IMG/VR virus record: IMGVR_UViG_3300035156_000177
Coordinates: 1-60,852 of that record
Reading direction: 5' to 3' (one strand)
Origin: a virus
Length of the DNA stretch: 60,852 nt
Under the pieces are notes generated by a model, which had not been told where the DNA came from, did no database searches, and saw only the letters and a list, made by a program, of their open reading frames with translations. The translations under genes and the position numbers were made by a program. Below are positions 1 through 7,263 of this stretch, piece by piece. The first letter of the stretch is position 1; each line of letters opens with the position of its first letter.

Positions 1-414
1 ACCGAGCCCGCCGCGTTCGAGGTCGCCGCCGGCGAATGGCGGAGCACCGCCGTTCATCAGCCCGTCGGCAAGTACAGCGTCACATCGAAGCCGGTCAAGC
101 CCCGCACGATCAGCAACGGCAAAACCATCACGGGGGTCCCGAAGCACTGGAAGGCGATGAGCAAAGCGCAGCAGCGCGGCCCCGTGTGCTCGAAGCTGGA
201 CGCCGTCGAAGAGGAGTGGCTCGGTGTCTGGGTCCGCTTCGGTGACGACAACATCGGCCAGGTCTGGTCGATCGCCTACTGGGGCAAGTACAACCGCCAG
301 GTCGCCGTCGCCGTCACCTCGCACTACTCCGGCGCCCCGAATTGGCTTACCACTGTCGACGTCAAGTCGCTCACTGTGATCGCCCCGCGATACGAGACCC
401 CCGACCTGTTCTGA
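1..414 (+). CDS. hypothetical protein, 5' end outside window
   Basis: The frame is open from base 1 to TGA at 412-414, giving 137 visible C-terminal residues; the true start lies upstream of the window. The protein is rich in aromatic and beta-forming residues and contains EEEWLGVWVRF. A similar EWLGVW string occurs in the protein encoded at 1552-1848, which may hint at a shared small domain or be chance. I do not recognise a family. A hairpin follows the stop codon. The frame is confidently coding because codon third positions are almost all G or C and it fills the space up to the next gene. Confidence 0.7.
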   Translation, partial: TEPAAFEVAAGEWRSTAVHQPVGKYSVTSKPVKPRTISNGKTITGVPKHWKAMSKAQQRGPVCSKLDAVEEEWLGVWVRFGDDNIGQVWSIAYWGKYNRQVAVAVTSHYSGAPNWLTTVDVKSLTVIAPRYETPDLF

Positions 415-423
415 CCCCGACCT

Positions 424-448
424 CAGCGCCCGACAGGAGCGGGCGTTG
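424..448 (+). terminator. hairpin after first gene, terminator-like
   Basis: CAGCGCCCG (424-432) pairs with CGGGCGTTG (440-448), with one G-T wobble and a 7-nt loop. It sits 10 bases after the stop codon. No T-tract follows, so it may be a weak terminator or a transcript-stabilising hairpin. Confidence 0.4.
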
Positions 449-481
449 AGCAGGCCAGTCAGCCACCACCGAAGGAGAGAC

Positions 482-607
482 ATGTCCCTATGGCATCGGC
501 TCCGCCGCTACCTGATCGAGTTCTGGCTCGGCCCGCTCCACAACCACGAGCAGGACGAACCCTGCGTCGACTGCTGGCAGCGCGCCGGTCGCTACGACAA
601 GAGTTGA
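482..607 (+). CDS. 41-residue hypothetical protein
   Basis: A short frame from ATG 482 to TGA 605-607, preceded by a strong ribosome binding site (AAGGAGAG, 471-478). It encodes a Trp/Arg-rich peptide (MSLWHRLRRYLIEFWLGPLH at the start) that could form an amphipathic membrane-associating helix, followed by an acidic stretch with CVDC, a possible metal or disulfide pair. The stop codon lies inside the -35 box of the next promoter. No family is recognised; the good Shine-Dalgarno and the fit between neighbours support it as real. Confidence 0.6.
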   Translation: MSLWHRLRRYLIEFWLGPLHNHEQDEPCVDCWQRAGRYDKS

Positions 608-632
608 CAGACCGCGGCGTGTGCCGTAGTGT
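604..632 (+). promoter_or_regulatory. sigma70-like promoter P1
   Basis: TTGACA (604-609), 17-base spacer, TAGTGT (627-632). The TTGACA contains the TGA stop codon (605-607) of the upstream small gene. The initially transcribed region through base 654 is identical to that of the promoter at 5802. It drives the ArdC-like gene. Confidence 0.8.
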
Positions 633-640
633 TTATCTCA

Positions 641-649
641 CCACCTACC
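641..649 (+). promoter_or_regulatory. leader motif CCAYCTACC
   Basis: CCACCTACC, located 14 bases before the start codon and directly before the Shine-Dalgarno. The same motif occurs at 3171, 5839, 12161 and 15597, each time 12-15 bases before a start codon. Confidence 0.5.
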
Positions 650-663
650 AAGGAAGGCCAGTC

Positions 664-1548
664 ATGGCAACCAAGACCCGCAAGACCTACACCCCCGCCA
701 GCGCCGACGAGAAGAAGGCGGCCGTCGAGGCAGCGCACGCCAAGATCGCCGAGCAGGTCGCCGCGATCACGACGAGCGAGGACTGGAAGAATTGGCTCCG
801 CCAGGCCGCCCGGTTCCACACCTACTCGTTCGGCAACATGCTGCTGATGACGGCCCAGGCCGGGCAGCGCGGCATGGACGAGATCACCCGGGTCGCCGGG
901 TTCCACGCCTGGAAGGACCTCGGCCGCTCGGTCAAGAAGGGCGAGACCGGTCTGCGCATCCTCCGCCCCATCTCTGTGGTGATCAAGCCGGGGGAGAAGG
1001 GCTACGTCGAGGGCCTTAAGAAGTCCCGCCTCGTCGGCTTCGGTCTGACCTCGGTGTTCGACCTCCAGCAGACCGAGGGCGAGCCGCTCGCCGCCCGGCC
1101 CACGTTCACCTACCCCGAGGGCGAGGTGCCCGAGGGCTTCCTCGACCGGCTGTACGCCCTCGCCGACACCTGGGGCTTCCCGATCCGCACCGGGGTCACC
1201 GCCAACGGCGGCCAGGCCGACGGCCACACCGACCCGGTCCGCAAGGAGATCGTGATGAGCCCCCGGCTTGCCGGGAAGGACGCCCGCTACGCCGGGACCG
1301 CGATCCACGAACTCGCCCACTCTCAGCTGCACATGGAAGAGGGCTACGACTACGCAGAGCACCGTGGCACCGCCGAGACCGAGGCGGAGTCGGTGGCCTT
1401 CGTGGTCGGCGAGTACTTCGGGCTCGACATGGGCACCGAGTCGTTCCACTACGTCGCCGGTTGGGGCAAGGATCCCGCCGTCGTCCTCAAGGCCGGCCAG
1501 CGCATCATGACCACCGCCCGCAAGATCATCGACGCCCTGGAGGGCTGA
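664..1548 (+). CDS. ArdC-like antirestriction protein with zincin metallopeptidase domain
   Basis: 294 residues, started at ATG 664, which has AAGGAAGG upstream and follows promoter P1; upstream in-frame starts would sit before the promoter. The N-terminal half (about 25-150) resembles the ArdC N-terminal ssDNA-binding domain (QAARFHTYSFGNMLLMTAQA, then AWKDLGRSVKKGETG). The C-terminal part carries a zincin motif HELAH (residues about 216-220) and a downstream glutamate in TEAESVAFVV, matching the metallopeptidase half of ArdC-type proteins on plasmids and phages. ArdC proteins protect entering DNA from restriction. As the first gene after a strong promoter it is plausibly expressed at once on entry. 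Confident on family, inferred on role. Confidence 0.88.
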   Translation: MATKTRKTYTPASADEKKAAVEAAHAKIAEQVAAITTSEDWKNWLRQAARFHTYSFGNMLLMTAQAGQRGMDEITRVAGFHAWKDLGRSVKKGETGLRILRPISVVIKPGEKGYVEGLKKSRLVGFGLTSVFDLQQTEGEPLAARPTFTYPEGEVPEGFLDRLYALADTWGFPIRTGVTANGGQADGHTDPVRKEIVMSPRLAGKDARYAGTAIHELAHSQLHMEEGYDYAEHRGTAETEAESVAFVVGEYFGLDMGTESFHYVAGWGKDPAVVLKAGQRIMTTARKIIDALEG

Positions 1549-1551
1549 CAC

Positions 1552-1848
1552 ATGGAACACATCATCTACAACATCCTCGTGATCGATGACGGCGAGATTC
1601 AGTTCGACCACGACGCCACGACCGAGGAAGGCCGCGAGGTGGCTCTCAAAGGCTGGGTCGTGCAGCGCTTCACCAAGCGTGCGCGCTCCGACATCAGCGA
1701 CTACAACGACCTCGACGAGTGGCTCGGGGTGTGGGGGTACGACGTCAAGCGCCGTGAGATTCACCAGCAGGTCTACACCCTGGCCGAGATCCGCAACGGC
1801 ACTGGCTTCCCCAGGGGTGCCCGGTTCGTGCAGGTGGCAGCGGAATGA
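1552..1848 (+). CDS. hypothetical protein
   Basis: 98 residues starting 3 bases after the ArdC-like stop codon, so translated in the same message. Acidic, with EWLGVWGYD near residue 57; a similar EWLGVW string is in the partial gene at 1-414. Ends by a 4-base overlap with the next gene. No recognised domain, no membrane segment, no cysteine motif. Confidence 0.8.
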   Translation: MEHIIYNILVIDDGEIQFDHDATTEEGREVALKGWVVQRFTKRARSDISDYNDLDEWLGVWGYDVKRREIHQQVYTLAEIRNGTGFPRGARFVQVAAE

Positions 1849-2150
1849 ATGACAACGGATACGCCGCCGCGTGCACCGCAGCGGTCACGCAGCAGGGGCT
1901 CGACCCCGTGATCGAGCGGCTTTACCTGGAGACCATCCACTACGAGGTCGAGCAGACCGGCGGGTTCTGCATGGTCGTGATCGTGCCGACCCCTGACGGG
2001 GTCTACGGCATCACCGCCGACACGCTCGACCCCAAGTACCTGCTCTGCTGGTACGAGAACGACGACTGGCAGGAAGGCCGCGGAGAGGCGGCCTTCTGGG
2101 AAGAGCAGACGCTCGACCAGGTCGTCGAGCACCTTCGGAGCGGGACATGA
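1845..2150 (+). CDS. hypothetical protein
   Basis: 101 residues, ATG overlapping the previous stop (ATGA at 1845). Acidic protein with predicted alternating strands (GFCMVVIVPTPDGVYGITAD) and a C-terminal helix. Not recognised. Translationally coupled on both sides, so part of the P1 operon. Confidence 0.8.
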   Translation: MNDNGYAAACTAAVTQQGLDPVIERLYLETIHYEVEQTGGFCMVVIVPTPDGVYGITADTLDPKYLLCWYENDDWQEGRGEAAFWEEQTLDQVVEHLRSGT

Positions 2151-2464
2151 GCCTGTTCTGCTGCCCCGTAGGGCACGCCGAGAACGCCCCCGAGACCTGG
2201 GAGGTCCGCAAGGCTTACCCGACCGGCCGGACCTGGGCGCTGGTCGCCCCGGCTGACCGGGCCTACCTCGGCCACTTCCTCGGGACGTTTCCCCGCAAGA
2301 TGGACGCCACCATGGCGCTCACCTGCGAGGACTCGTTCTGGCGCAAGCTGTACCGGGAGGAGGCTGCCTGGTACGCCGGCGAGCCGATCCCCGGTTGGCG
2401 GCCCTACGAGCCCCGCCCCTGCAAGACCCATCCCACCCCACAAGAGGAGAACCACCATGCATGA
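2147..2464 (+). CDS. hypothetical protein
   Basis: 105 residues, coupled to the preceding gene by ATGA. Begins MSLFCCPVGH, with two adjacent cysteines and a histidine that might bind metal. The last bases, including an AGAGGAG ribosome binding site for the next gene, overlap the next frame by 8 bases. Unknown function. Confidence 0.78.
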   Translation: MSLFCCPVGHAENAPETWEVRKAYPTGRTWALVAPADRAYLGHFLGTFPRKMDATMALTCEDSFWRKLYREEAAWYAGEPIPGWRPYEPRPCKTHPTPQEENHHA

Positions 2465-3152
2465 GAACCTGCTGTTCGCCGCGATCCGCGCCCAGCACTC
2501 CGAGCACCTCGGCGCCTGGCGCCTGGAGAGCAACGGCGCCTACGCCCTGCTGATCGCCGACGTGACCACCATCCGGGTCGAGAGGTTCGCCGGTGGCCAG
2601 AGTAGGACCAAGGTCAAGCTCGGAGAGGTCTGGATCGGGGGAGACGAGCCCGGCGGGATCTCGGGCTACCTGAACATCAACCTCGGCGGGGAGGGCGACG
2701 GCAACCCCTTCGACTCCGTGCCCATCACCCACGCCCACCTCAAGACTCGACGGGGCGAGGAGATCCAGAGCAGCGACCCCGATGCCGTCCGGAGCCCCTC
2801 GTTCCTCGGCGATGACCTGATCAACATGATCGGACGCATGGTCCGAGCGAGCGAGCACAAGATCACCCTGACGCGGTTCCACCTCGGGCTGCACGGTGAC
2901 CAGGACGTCTTCTACTTCACCATCGACGGGCGTGAGGGAGCGTTCCACTACGTCGTCGACGGCGAGGTGTTCGACCACCAGGGCATGCCCACCATTCCCC
3001 GATACGCCGACGGCGAGGACGCCACCAACGACCTCCTCAAGCTGACACGGGAATTCTCGGACGCCTACGATGCCCACTGGGGCACCTGGAACCTCGACAC
3101 CATGGTCGAAAGCGCCGCCGGGAACGTCCTGGCACGCGTCAACAACCACTGA
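2457..3152 (+). CDS. hypothetical protein
   Basis: 231 residues, ATG 2457 with a clear AGAGGAG upstream. Mostly predicted beta strands with glycine-rich turns; no catalytic motif or membrane segment visible. It closes the P1 operon, followed by a 42-base gap containing the CCAYCTACC leader motif of the methyltransferase gene. Not recognised. Confidence 0.82.
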   Translation: MHENLLFAAIRAQHSEHLGAWRLESNGAYALLIADVTTIRVERFAGGQSRTKVKLGEVWIGGDEPGGISGYLNINLGGEGDGNPFDSVPITHAHLKTRRGEEIQSSDPDAVRSPSFLGDDLINMIGRMVRASEHKITLTRFHLGLHGDQDVFYFTIDGREGAFHYVVDGEVFDHQGMPTIPRYADGEDATNDLLKLTREFSDAYDAHWGTWNLDTMVESAAGNVLARVNNH

Positions 3153-3170
3153 CCCCCTCCCTCCCCCGCA

Positions 3171-3179
3171 CCATCTACC
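3171..3179 (+). promoter_or_regulatory. leader motif CCAYCTACC
   Basis: CCATCTACC 15 bases before the methyltransferase start codon; one of five such leader motifs. Confidence 0.45.
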
Positions 3180-3194
3180 ACCTCGGAGTCACCC

Positions 3195-4460
3195 ATGACC
3201 ACGTTCGACTCGACCGACCTGTTCGCCGGTATCGGCGGCTGGGAGGTTCACGACCCCTACGCCAGCATCTCGATCGAGAAGAACCCGGCCGCCGTGAGCA
3301 CGCTGCGCATGGCGGGCGGCGACGTGATCGAGGGCGATGTCCGCAAGTTCGACCGGAGCAGCATCCCCGTCACCCGACGCCTCAAGGCGTCGCCGCCCTG
3401 CCAGTCCTTCTCCCGGGCTGGCAAGGGTGACGGCCGGTCGGAGTTGGACGAGATCGTCGCGGCCGCGAAAGTGATGGGCCGCTACGGCTCCGGCGAGCAC
3501 TTCAACTTCGGCAACGAGAACACCGACCTGGTCCTCGAGCCGCTCCGCTGGGCGCTCATGGCCCTGGAGAACCGCCGCCCCTACGAGAGCATCACGCTGG
3601 AGCAGGTCCCGGCCGTCCTCCCGGTCTGGGAGGCGTACGCCGAGGTCCTCAGGACGCTCGGCTACAGCGTCGCCACGGGGAACCTGAGGGCCGAGCAGTA
3701 CGGCGTCCCCCAGACCCGCGAGCGGGCCATCCTGATCGCCTCCAGGGTCCGCGCGGCGGCTCTGCCCACGCCGACCCACAGCCAGTTCCACAGCCGCACC
3801 CCGAGCCGTCTCGACGCCGGGGTGGCCAAGTGGGTCAGCATGGCCGAGGCCCTCGGCTGGGGCATGACCGAGCGGCCCTACTTCACCGTGGCGGCCGGGA
3901 CCAAGTCCGGCGGGTCGGACCCCGCCATGGTCGGCGGGTCCGGTGCCCGGGCGTCGCTCAAGAAGGAGCGCGACGAGGGCCGGTGGCTGGTCGGCTTCGG
4001 ACGGAAGTACGACGGCGGCTCGGGCGGCCCGGTGACCATCGGCGGGAAGGAGCTCCGCCGCCGTGACTACCGGTCCAGCGACCAGCCGTCGTTCGTGGTG
4101 ACCGAGAAGGCCCGGTCCTGGGTCCGCCACTACGTGGCGACGGACACCATGCCGGACGGCCGGCCGCGGCTGAACAACCAGTCGGGCACGGACTTCGACC
4201 TGTCCTGGCCGCTCGACCGGCCTTCGGCCGTGATCGCCGGTCGTGACCTGGTCACGATGCCCGGTGCCAACGCGAACCGGTTCAACGGCTCGACCAAGTC
4301 CCGCAACGACGGGATCCGGATCACTCAGCAGGAGGGTCTGCTGCTGCAGTCCTTCCCCGAGAACTACCCGCTGCAGGGAACGCGCACCGAGCAGTTCCAG
4401 CAGGTCGGCAACGCGATCCCTCCGCTGCTCGCCGAGCACATTCGTCGCCAGGTGGCTTGA
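3195..4460 (+). CDS. DNA (cytosine-5-)-methyltransferase
   Basis: 421 residues with the ordered motifs of C5 methyltransferases: motif I DLFAGIGG (8-15, SAM binding), motif IV PPCQSFS (about 66-72, catalytic cysteine), motif VI EQV (about 136, usually ENV), motif VIII QTRERAI (about 172-178) and motif X QVGNAIPPLLA (about 402). The stretch 200-370 is a long target-recognition region. It would methylate cytosines in a specific sequence in DNA, most simply to shield phage DNA from host restriction. No restriction endonuclease partner is adjacent, so it is an orphan methylase. Its TGA stop is part of the -35 box of the next promoter. Confidence 0.93.
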   Translation: MTTFDSTDLFAGIGGWEVHDPYASISIEKNPAAVSTLRMAGGDVIEGDVRKFDRSSIPVTRRLKASPPCQSFSRAGKGDGRSELDEIVAAAKVMGRYGSGEHFNFGNENTDLVLEPLRWALMALENRRPYESITLEQVPAVLPVWEAYAEVLRTLGYSVATGNLRAEQYGVPQTRERAILIASRVRAAALPTPTHSQFHSRTPSRLDAGVAKWVSMAEALGWGMTERPYFTVAAGTKSGGSDPAMVGGSGARASLKKERDEGRWLVGFGRKYDGGSGGPVTIGGKELRRRDYRSSDQPSFVVTEKARSWVRHYVATDTMPDGRPRLNNQSGTDFDLSWPLDRPSAVIAGRDLVTMPGANANRFNGSTKSRNDGIRITQQEGLLLQSFPENYPLQGTRTEQFQQVGNAIPPLLAEHIRRQVA

Positions 4461-4486
4461 CAGCAGGCTCGGTGGTGCCGTAGTGT
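4457..4486 (+). promoter_or_regulatory. sigma70-like promoter P2, probably leaderless
   Basis: TTGACA (4457-4462), 18-base spacer, TAGTGT (4481-4486). TTGACA includes the stop codon of the methyltransferase gene. The ATG of the next gene lies 7 bases after the -10 box, which is where transcription should begin, so the message is likely leaderless. Confidence 0.72.
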
Positions 4487-4493
4487 TCTCTGT

Positions 4494-4691
4494 ATGGACA
4501 CCGCGTGCGACACCGAGACCTGCTTCACCTGCCAGCAGCCCGCGATCGAGGGGCTCAACACCAAGGGCGAGTGCCTCGCCTGCGAGACCGGCGGCACCCT
4601 CGCCCACAACCTCCGCCTCATGGCGGCCGGTGTCACCCGCGACAAGGCCACCGGCCGTTACGCCTCGGTCAGGAAGGGAACTCCGATGTAG
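4494..4691 (+). CDS. small zinc-ribbon-like protein
   Basis: 65 residues. Two CxxC pairs (CFTC near 10 and CLAC near 28) are spaced as in a small zinc ribbon. No Shine-Dalgarno is visible; promoter P2 places the transcript start at the ATG. Could bind nucleic acid or protein; nothing more specific can be said. Followed by an 88-base gap containing a GGGCC/GGCCC hairpin and the Shine-Dalgarno of the next gene. Confidence 0.72.
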   Translation: MDTACDTETCFTCQQPAIEGLNTKGECLACETGGTLAHNLRLMAAGVTRDKATGRYASVRKGTPM

Positions 4692-4779
4692 GAACACGCC
4701 GAGCTGGGCCGAAGACCGGGCCCCGCGCTAGACAGGCAGACGGCGAATCTCCACCCCTCCCCTCAGAAAGGCACGGCCA

Positions 4780-5085
4780 ATGACCGTCATCCTCCCCCAG
4801 CAAGTCGCCTTCGCCCTGGCCCGCTCCGCCCGAGCGAAGATCAGCAAGACCTACGCGGGCGAGTACACCGTGACCTACCCGTTGCGGAACAAGATCTCGG
4901 ACAAGCGGGTCATCTACTCGGACCACCGGATCGCCCAGGACTGGCAGGACTTCGTCGTCCGGCGCAAGTCGGCCATGATCACCGATCTGGTCTTCCACGC
5001 CGAGATGACGCTCGGCATCACCATCACCAAGACACCTTTGACCGAGGCGCAGCAGCGCGCGGTCGACTCCCTGAAAGAGTGCTGA
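4780..5085 (+). CDS. hypothetical protein
   Basis: 101 residues, ATG 4780 with GAAAGG upstream. Basic, mixed helix and strand; no recognisable motif. Followed immediately by the next start codon. Confidence 0.75.
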   Translation: MTVILPQQVAFALARSARAKISKTYAGEYTVTYPLRNKISDKRVIYSDHRIAQDWQDFVVRRKSAMITDLVFHAEMTLGITITKTPLTEAQQRAVDSLKEC

Positions 5086-5086
5086 C

Positions 5087-5434
5087 ATGCGTGACAACGG
5101 CGCCGCGATCACCGCGGCACGGAAGGCCCAGGCGGCTCGTCTCCGGGCCGCCACGGCGAAGCTCCAGGCCCTGGGCGACCAGGAGAGCCACCAGTACCGG
5201 TACAGCGAGTGCCGCTACTGCACCCGCTACCGCCGCGCCTGCGGCCGGATCCACAGCGAGGCCACCCGGGGCGACTGGGGCCGGGACTGGGCCGGCAACG
5301 AGCCGGCGACCCCGCTATCCGACCTCGAGTCGGCCATGCTGAACCGTCCGCAGTTCGAGCACCTGGCCCGCGAGGGCCAGCGCGCGCAGTTCTTCGGTGA
5401 CGACGGCGACGTCCTGGCCGAGGAGCGGTTCTGA
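5087..5434 (+). CDS. hypothetical protein with cysteine cluster
   Basis: 115 residues. N-terminal helical, Ala/Arg-rich region; a central cluster CRYCTRYRRACGRIH (about 43-57) could hold one zinc ion. The last base of its stop codon is shared with the ATG of the next gene. Unknown role. Confidence 0.75.
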   Translation: MRDNGAAITAARKAQAARLRAATAKLQALGDQESHQYRYSECRYCTRYRRACGRIHSEATRGDWGRDWAGNEPATPLSDLESAMLNRPQFEHLAREGQRAQFFGDDGDVLAEERF

Positions 5435-5805
5435 TGACCGAGTTCACGCCAGCCAAGCGCGGAGACCTGATCGCCATCCGGACCGAGCGTCACGACTACG
5501 TCGTCGGGAAAGAGACCGAGATGACCATCACGGTCGAGATCGGCGTGGTCACCTCGGTCACCCGCGACGGCGTCGTCAAGGCCGCCGTGGTGCCCTACGG
5601 GCCCGAGAGCAACGGCCAGGTCGACCTCACCCGGCCCAACCACCGACGCAGCATCAGCATCGTCCCTCAGGACAAGATCGACGTCCGAGACGCGCTCGCC
5701 ACCTACCGCCAGCACACCTGGCCGGGACATCGCAGCACGCAGCCCTACGCCTCCCTCGACGAGGCCCGGGCAGCCCTTCGGCCTCATCTTCGCCAGAGGA
5801 GTTGA
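5434..5805 (+). CDS. hypothetical protein
   Basis: 123 residues, coupled start (TGATG at 5432-5436). Beta-rich N-terminal region with a possible SH3- or KOW-like small barrel (KRGDLIAIRTERHDYVVG), then a C-terminal helix. The stop codon lies in the -35 box of promoter P3. Not recognised. Confidence 0.75.
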   Translation: MTEFTPAKRGDLIAIRTERHDYVVGKETEMTITVEIGVVTSVTRDGVVKAAVVPYGPESNGQVDLTRPNHRRSISIVPQDKIDVRDALATYRQHTWPGHRSTQPYASLDEARAALRPHLRQRS

Positions 5806-5830
5806 CACCGCGCCGCAGTTGCCGTAGTGT
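5802..5830 (+). promoter_or_regulatory. sigma70-like promoter P3
   Basis: TTGACA (5802-5807), 17-base spacer, TAGTGT (5825-5830). A 33-base block (5820-5852) covering the -10 box and the leader is identical to 622-654 of P1. The upstream stop codon is again inside TTGACA. Confidence 0.8.
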
Positions 5831-5838
5831 TTATCTCA

Positions 5839-5847
5839 CCACCTACC
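5839..5847 (+). promoter_or_regulatory. leader motif CCAYCTACC
   Basis: CCACCTACC 12 bases before the start codon and directly upstream of AAGGAG; part of the 33-base block shared with P1. Confidence 0.5.
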
Positions 5848-5859
5848 AAGGAGCACGAC

Positions 5860-6186
5860 ATGACCAAGACCCTCGACCTCCGCCCCGGCGACAAGATCTC
5901 CCACAGCGGCCTCATCCGCACCGTCCGGGGCATCCGCCCCGACACCAGCTGGACGATCGGCTGCCCCGGGAAGCAGGTCTACGAGATCCTCCTCAAGTAC
6001 ATCCCCGGCGGGGTGTGGAGTGCCACGGGCACCGTCGACACCGAGTGGACCCTCGAGGAGGGCGAGGACGGCGACCTGTCCTCGTTCACCACCCGCCCCG
6101 CGCCGGCGAAGGTCCCCGACTACGCCGCGCGCGCCGCCGACGACCAGGCCGAGCGCCACTACGACGCCCGGATCGACGTCTACTGA
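5860..6186 (+). CDS. hypothetical protein
   Basis: 108 residues, ATG 5860 with AAGGAG upstream and promoter P3 in front. N-terminal half predicted beta (LRPGDKISHSGLIRTVRGI), C-terminal half acidic and helical. Unknown, but the strong conserved promoter suggests substantial early expression. Confidence 0.78.
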   Translation: MTKTLDLRPGDKISHSGLIRTVRGIRPDTSWTIGCPGKQVYEILLKYIPGGVWSATGTVDTEWTLEEGEDGDLSSFTTRPAPAKVPDYAARAADDQAERHYDARIDVY

Positions 6187-6202
6187 CCCGGAAGGGGTTC
6201 CC

Positions 6203-6484
6203 ATGCCCGACCCGCCCACCTACGACGGCACCGAGCCCTGGCACGGTGCCGACACCGACATCGGCTACACCAACCACAAGTGCCGGTGCCCCAAGTGCAC
6301 CGACACGCACGCCGCCGCGATCGCCCGGTTCCGCGAGGCCGCCAAGGACAAGCCACTGCCGCCGGGGGTCCACCCCGACAGCCTGACCGCCTACCAGTAC
6401 TACGGGTCCCGGACCCCCGGAGCTCTCCAGTCCAACCGCGATCGGGTCAACCGCCAGCGCGCGGCCCGCAAGGTCAACCGCTAG
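6203..6484 (+). CDS. hypothetical protein with cysteine motif
   Basis: 93 residues, ATG 6203 with GGAAGGGG upstream. Contains HKCRCPKC (about 30-37), a probable metal-binding knuckle, and an Arg-rich C-terminal tail that suggests nucleic acid contact. Family not recognised. Confidence 0.75.
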   Translation: MPDPPTYDGTEPWHGADTDIGYTNHKCRCPKCTDTHAAAIARFREAAKDKPLPPGVHPDSLTAYQYYGSRTPGALQSNRDRVNRQRAARKVNR

Positions 6485-6506
6485 CCATTCCTCCCCAAGG
6501 AGTCAC

Positions 6507-6665
6507 ATGTCAGAGAAGCGTCAGTGGGTCCGCGTCCTGGGTCTGGCCCTGATCGGGATCTCCGCCGGCCTCAGAGCCGTCATGGACGAGCTCGACGGCC
6601 GCCCGATCGTCCTGCAGCAAGCACCCCCGTTTCCGCCGCCCGACCCGGCGCGGCGCAACTACTAG
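6507..6665 (+). CDS. small membrane-associated protein
   Basis: 52 residues from ATG 6507 (AAGGAG at 6497-6502) to TAG 6663-6665. One short hydrophobic segment (VLGLALIGISAGL, about 10-22) followed by a proline-rich tail. It precedes another membrane protein with a proline-rich region, so the two may act together at the membrane. Confidence 0.65.
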   Translation: MSEKRQWVRVLGLALIGISAGLRAVMDELDGRPIVLQQAPPFPPPDPARRNY

Positions 6666-6681
6666 CCCTGAGAGGCACCCC

Positions 6682-7263
6682 ATGACCGACCAGCCGCAGT
6701 TCTACCAGCCCATCCCCCAAGGCCCACCGCCCCCGCCACCGCCTCCGCCGCCCCCATCCAGCAAGCCGCCGCGGGACGCGAAGCCGAAGCGGAAGTGGTG
6801 GCCGTTGGCTGCGGCCGGAGCGGCTGGTCTGGTCGTGGGCCTGCTGTTCGGCGGCGAGGAGACCCGGACGGTCACCGTGACCGAACCCGTCCCGACGGTC
6901 ACCGTCGGCACCGCTCAGGCCCCGGCACCGGACACCGAAGAGCCCGCACCCGTCGAGCCGCCGCCCGCTACGGTCGGGCCGAAGAACTTCAAGGTCGGGG
7001 TCAAGATCCTCAAGAAGCAGTGCTTCGGCGAGGCCGGGTGCAACGTCACCTACAAGATCAAGCCGGAGTGGGCCGGGCCGGGGGAGTACCCCGGGGGAGA
7101 CGCCGTGGTGACCTACGAGGTCTCCGGGCTCGAGGACGAGGCGATCAGCACCTTCACCGTCGACGACTCCGGGACCGCGCAGTTCGAAGAGGAGTACGGA
7201 TCGACCACGACGTCGACGGTCAAGCTCAAGGCGAAGGTGACGGAGGTCGAGCACACCCCATGA
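6682..7263 (+). CDS. single-pass membrane protein with proline-rich N terminus
   Basis: 193 residues. A proline-rich cytoplasmic tail (about 14-25) and basic stretch precede one membrane helix (WWPLAAAGAAGLVVGLLFGG, about 39-58). A Thr/Pro/Glu-rich linker and a beta-rich outer domain with a likely disulfide (QCFGEAGCN) follow. Topology resembles host MmpS-like or Pro-rich actinobacterial envelope proteins. In a phage it could alter the infected cell surface (superinfection exclusion), but that is a guess. Overlaps the helicase gene by 4 bases. Confidence 0.75.
   Translation: MTDQPQFYQPIPQGPPPPPPPPPPPSSKPPRDAKPKRKWWPLAAAGAAGLVVGLLFGGEETRTVTVTEPVPTVTVGTAQAPAPDTEEPAPVEPPPATVGPKNFKVGVKILKKQCFGEAGCNVTYKIKPEWAGPGEYPGGDAVVTYEVSGLEDEAISTFTVDDSGTAQFEEEYGSTTTSTVKLKAKVTEVEHTP

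Noticed and set aside
592-1764. Long minus-strand open frame (390 codons) opposite the ArdC-like gene
   Set aside because: It is the mirror of a real gene with G/C third positions; composition is Leu/Val/Gly/Asp-rich shadow sequence, with no start signals, and it overlaps a gene with clear motifs.
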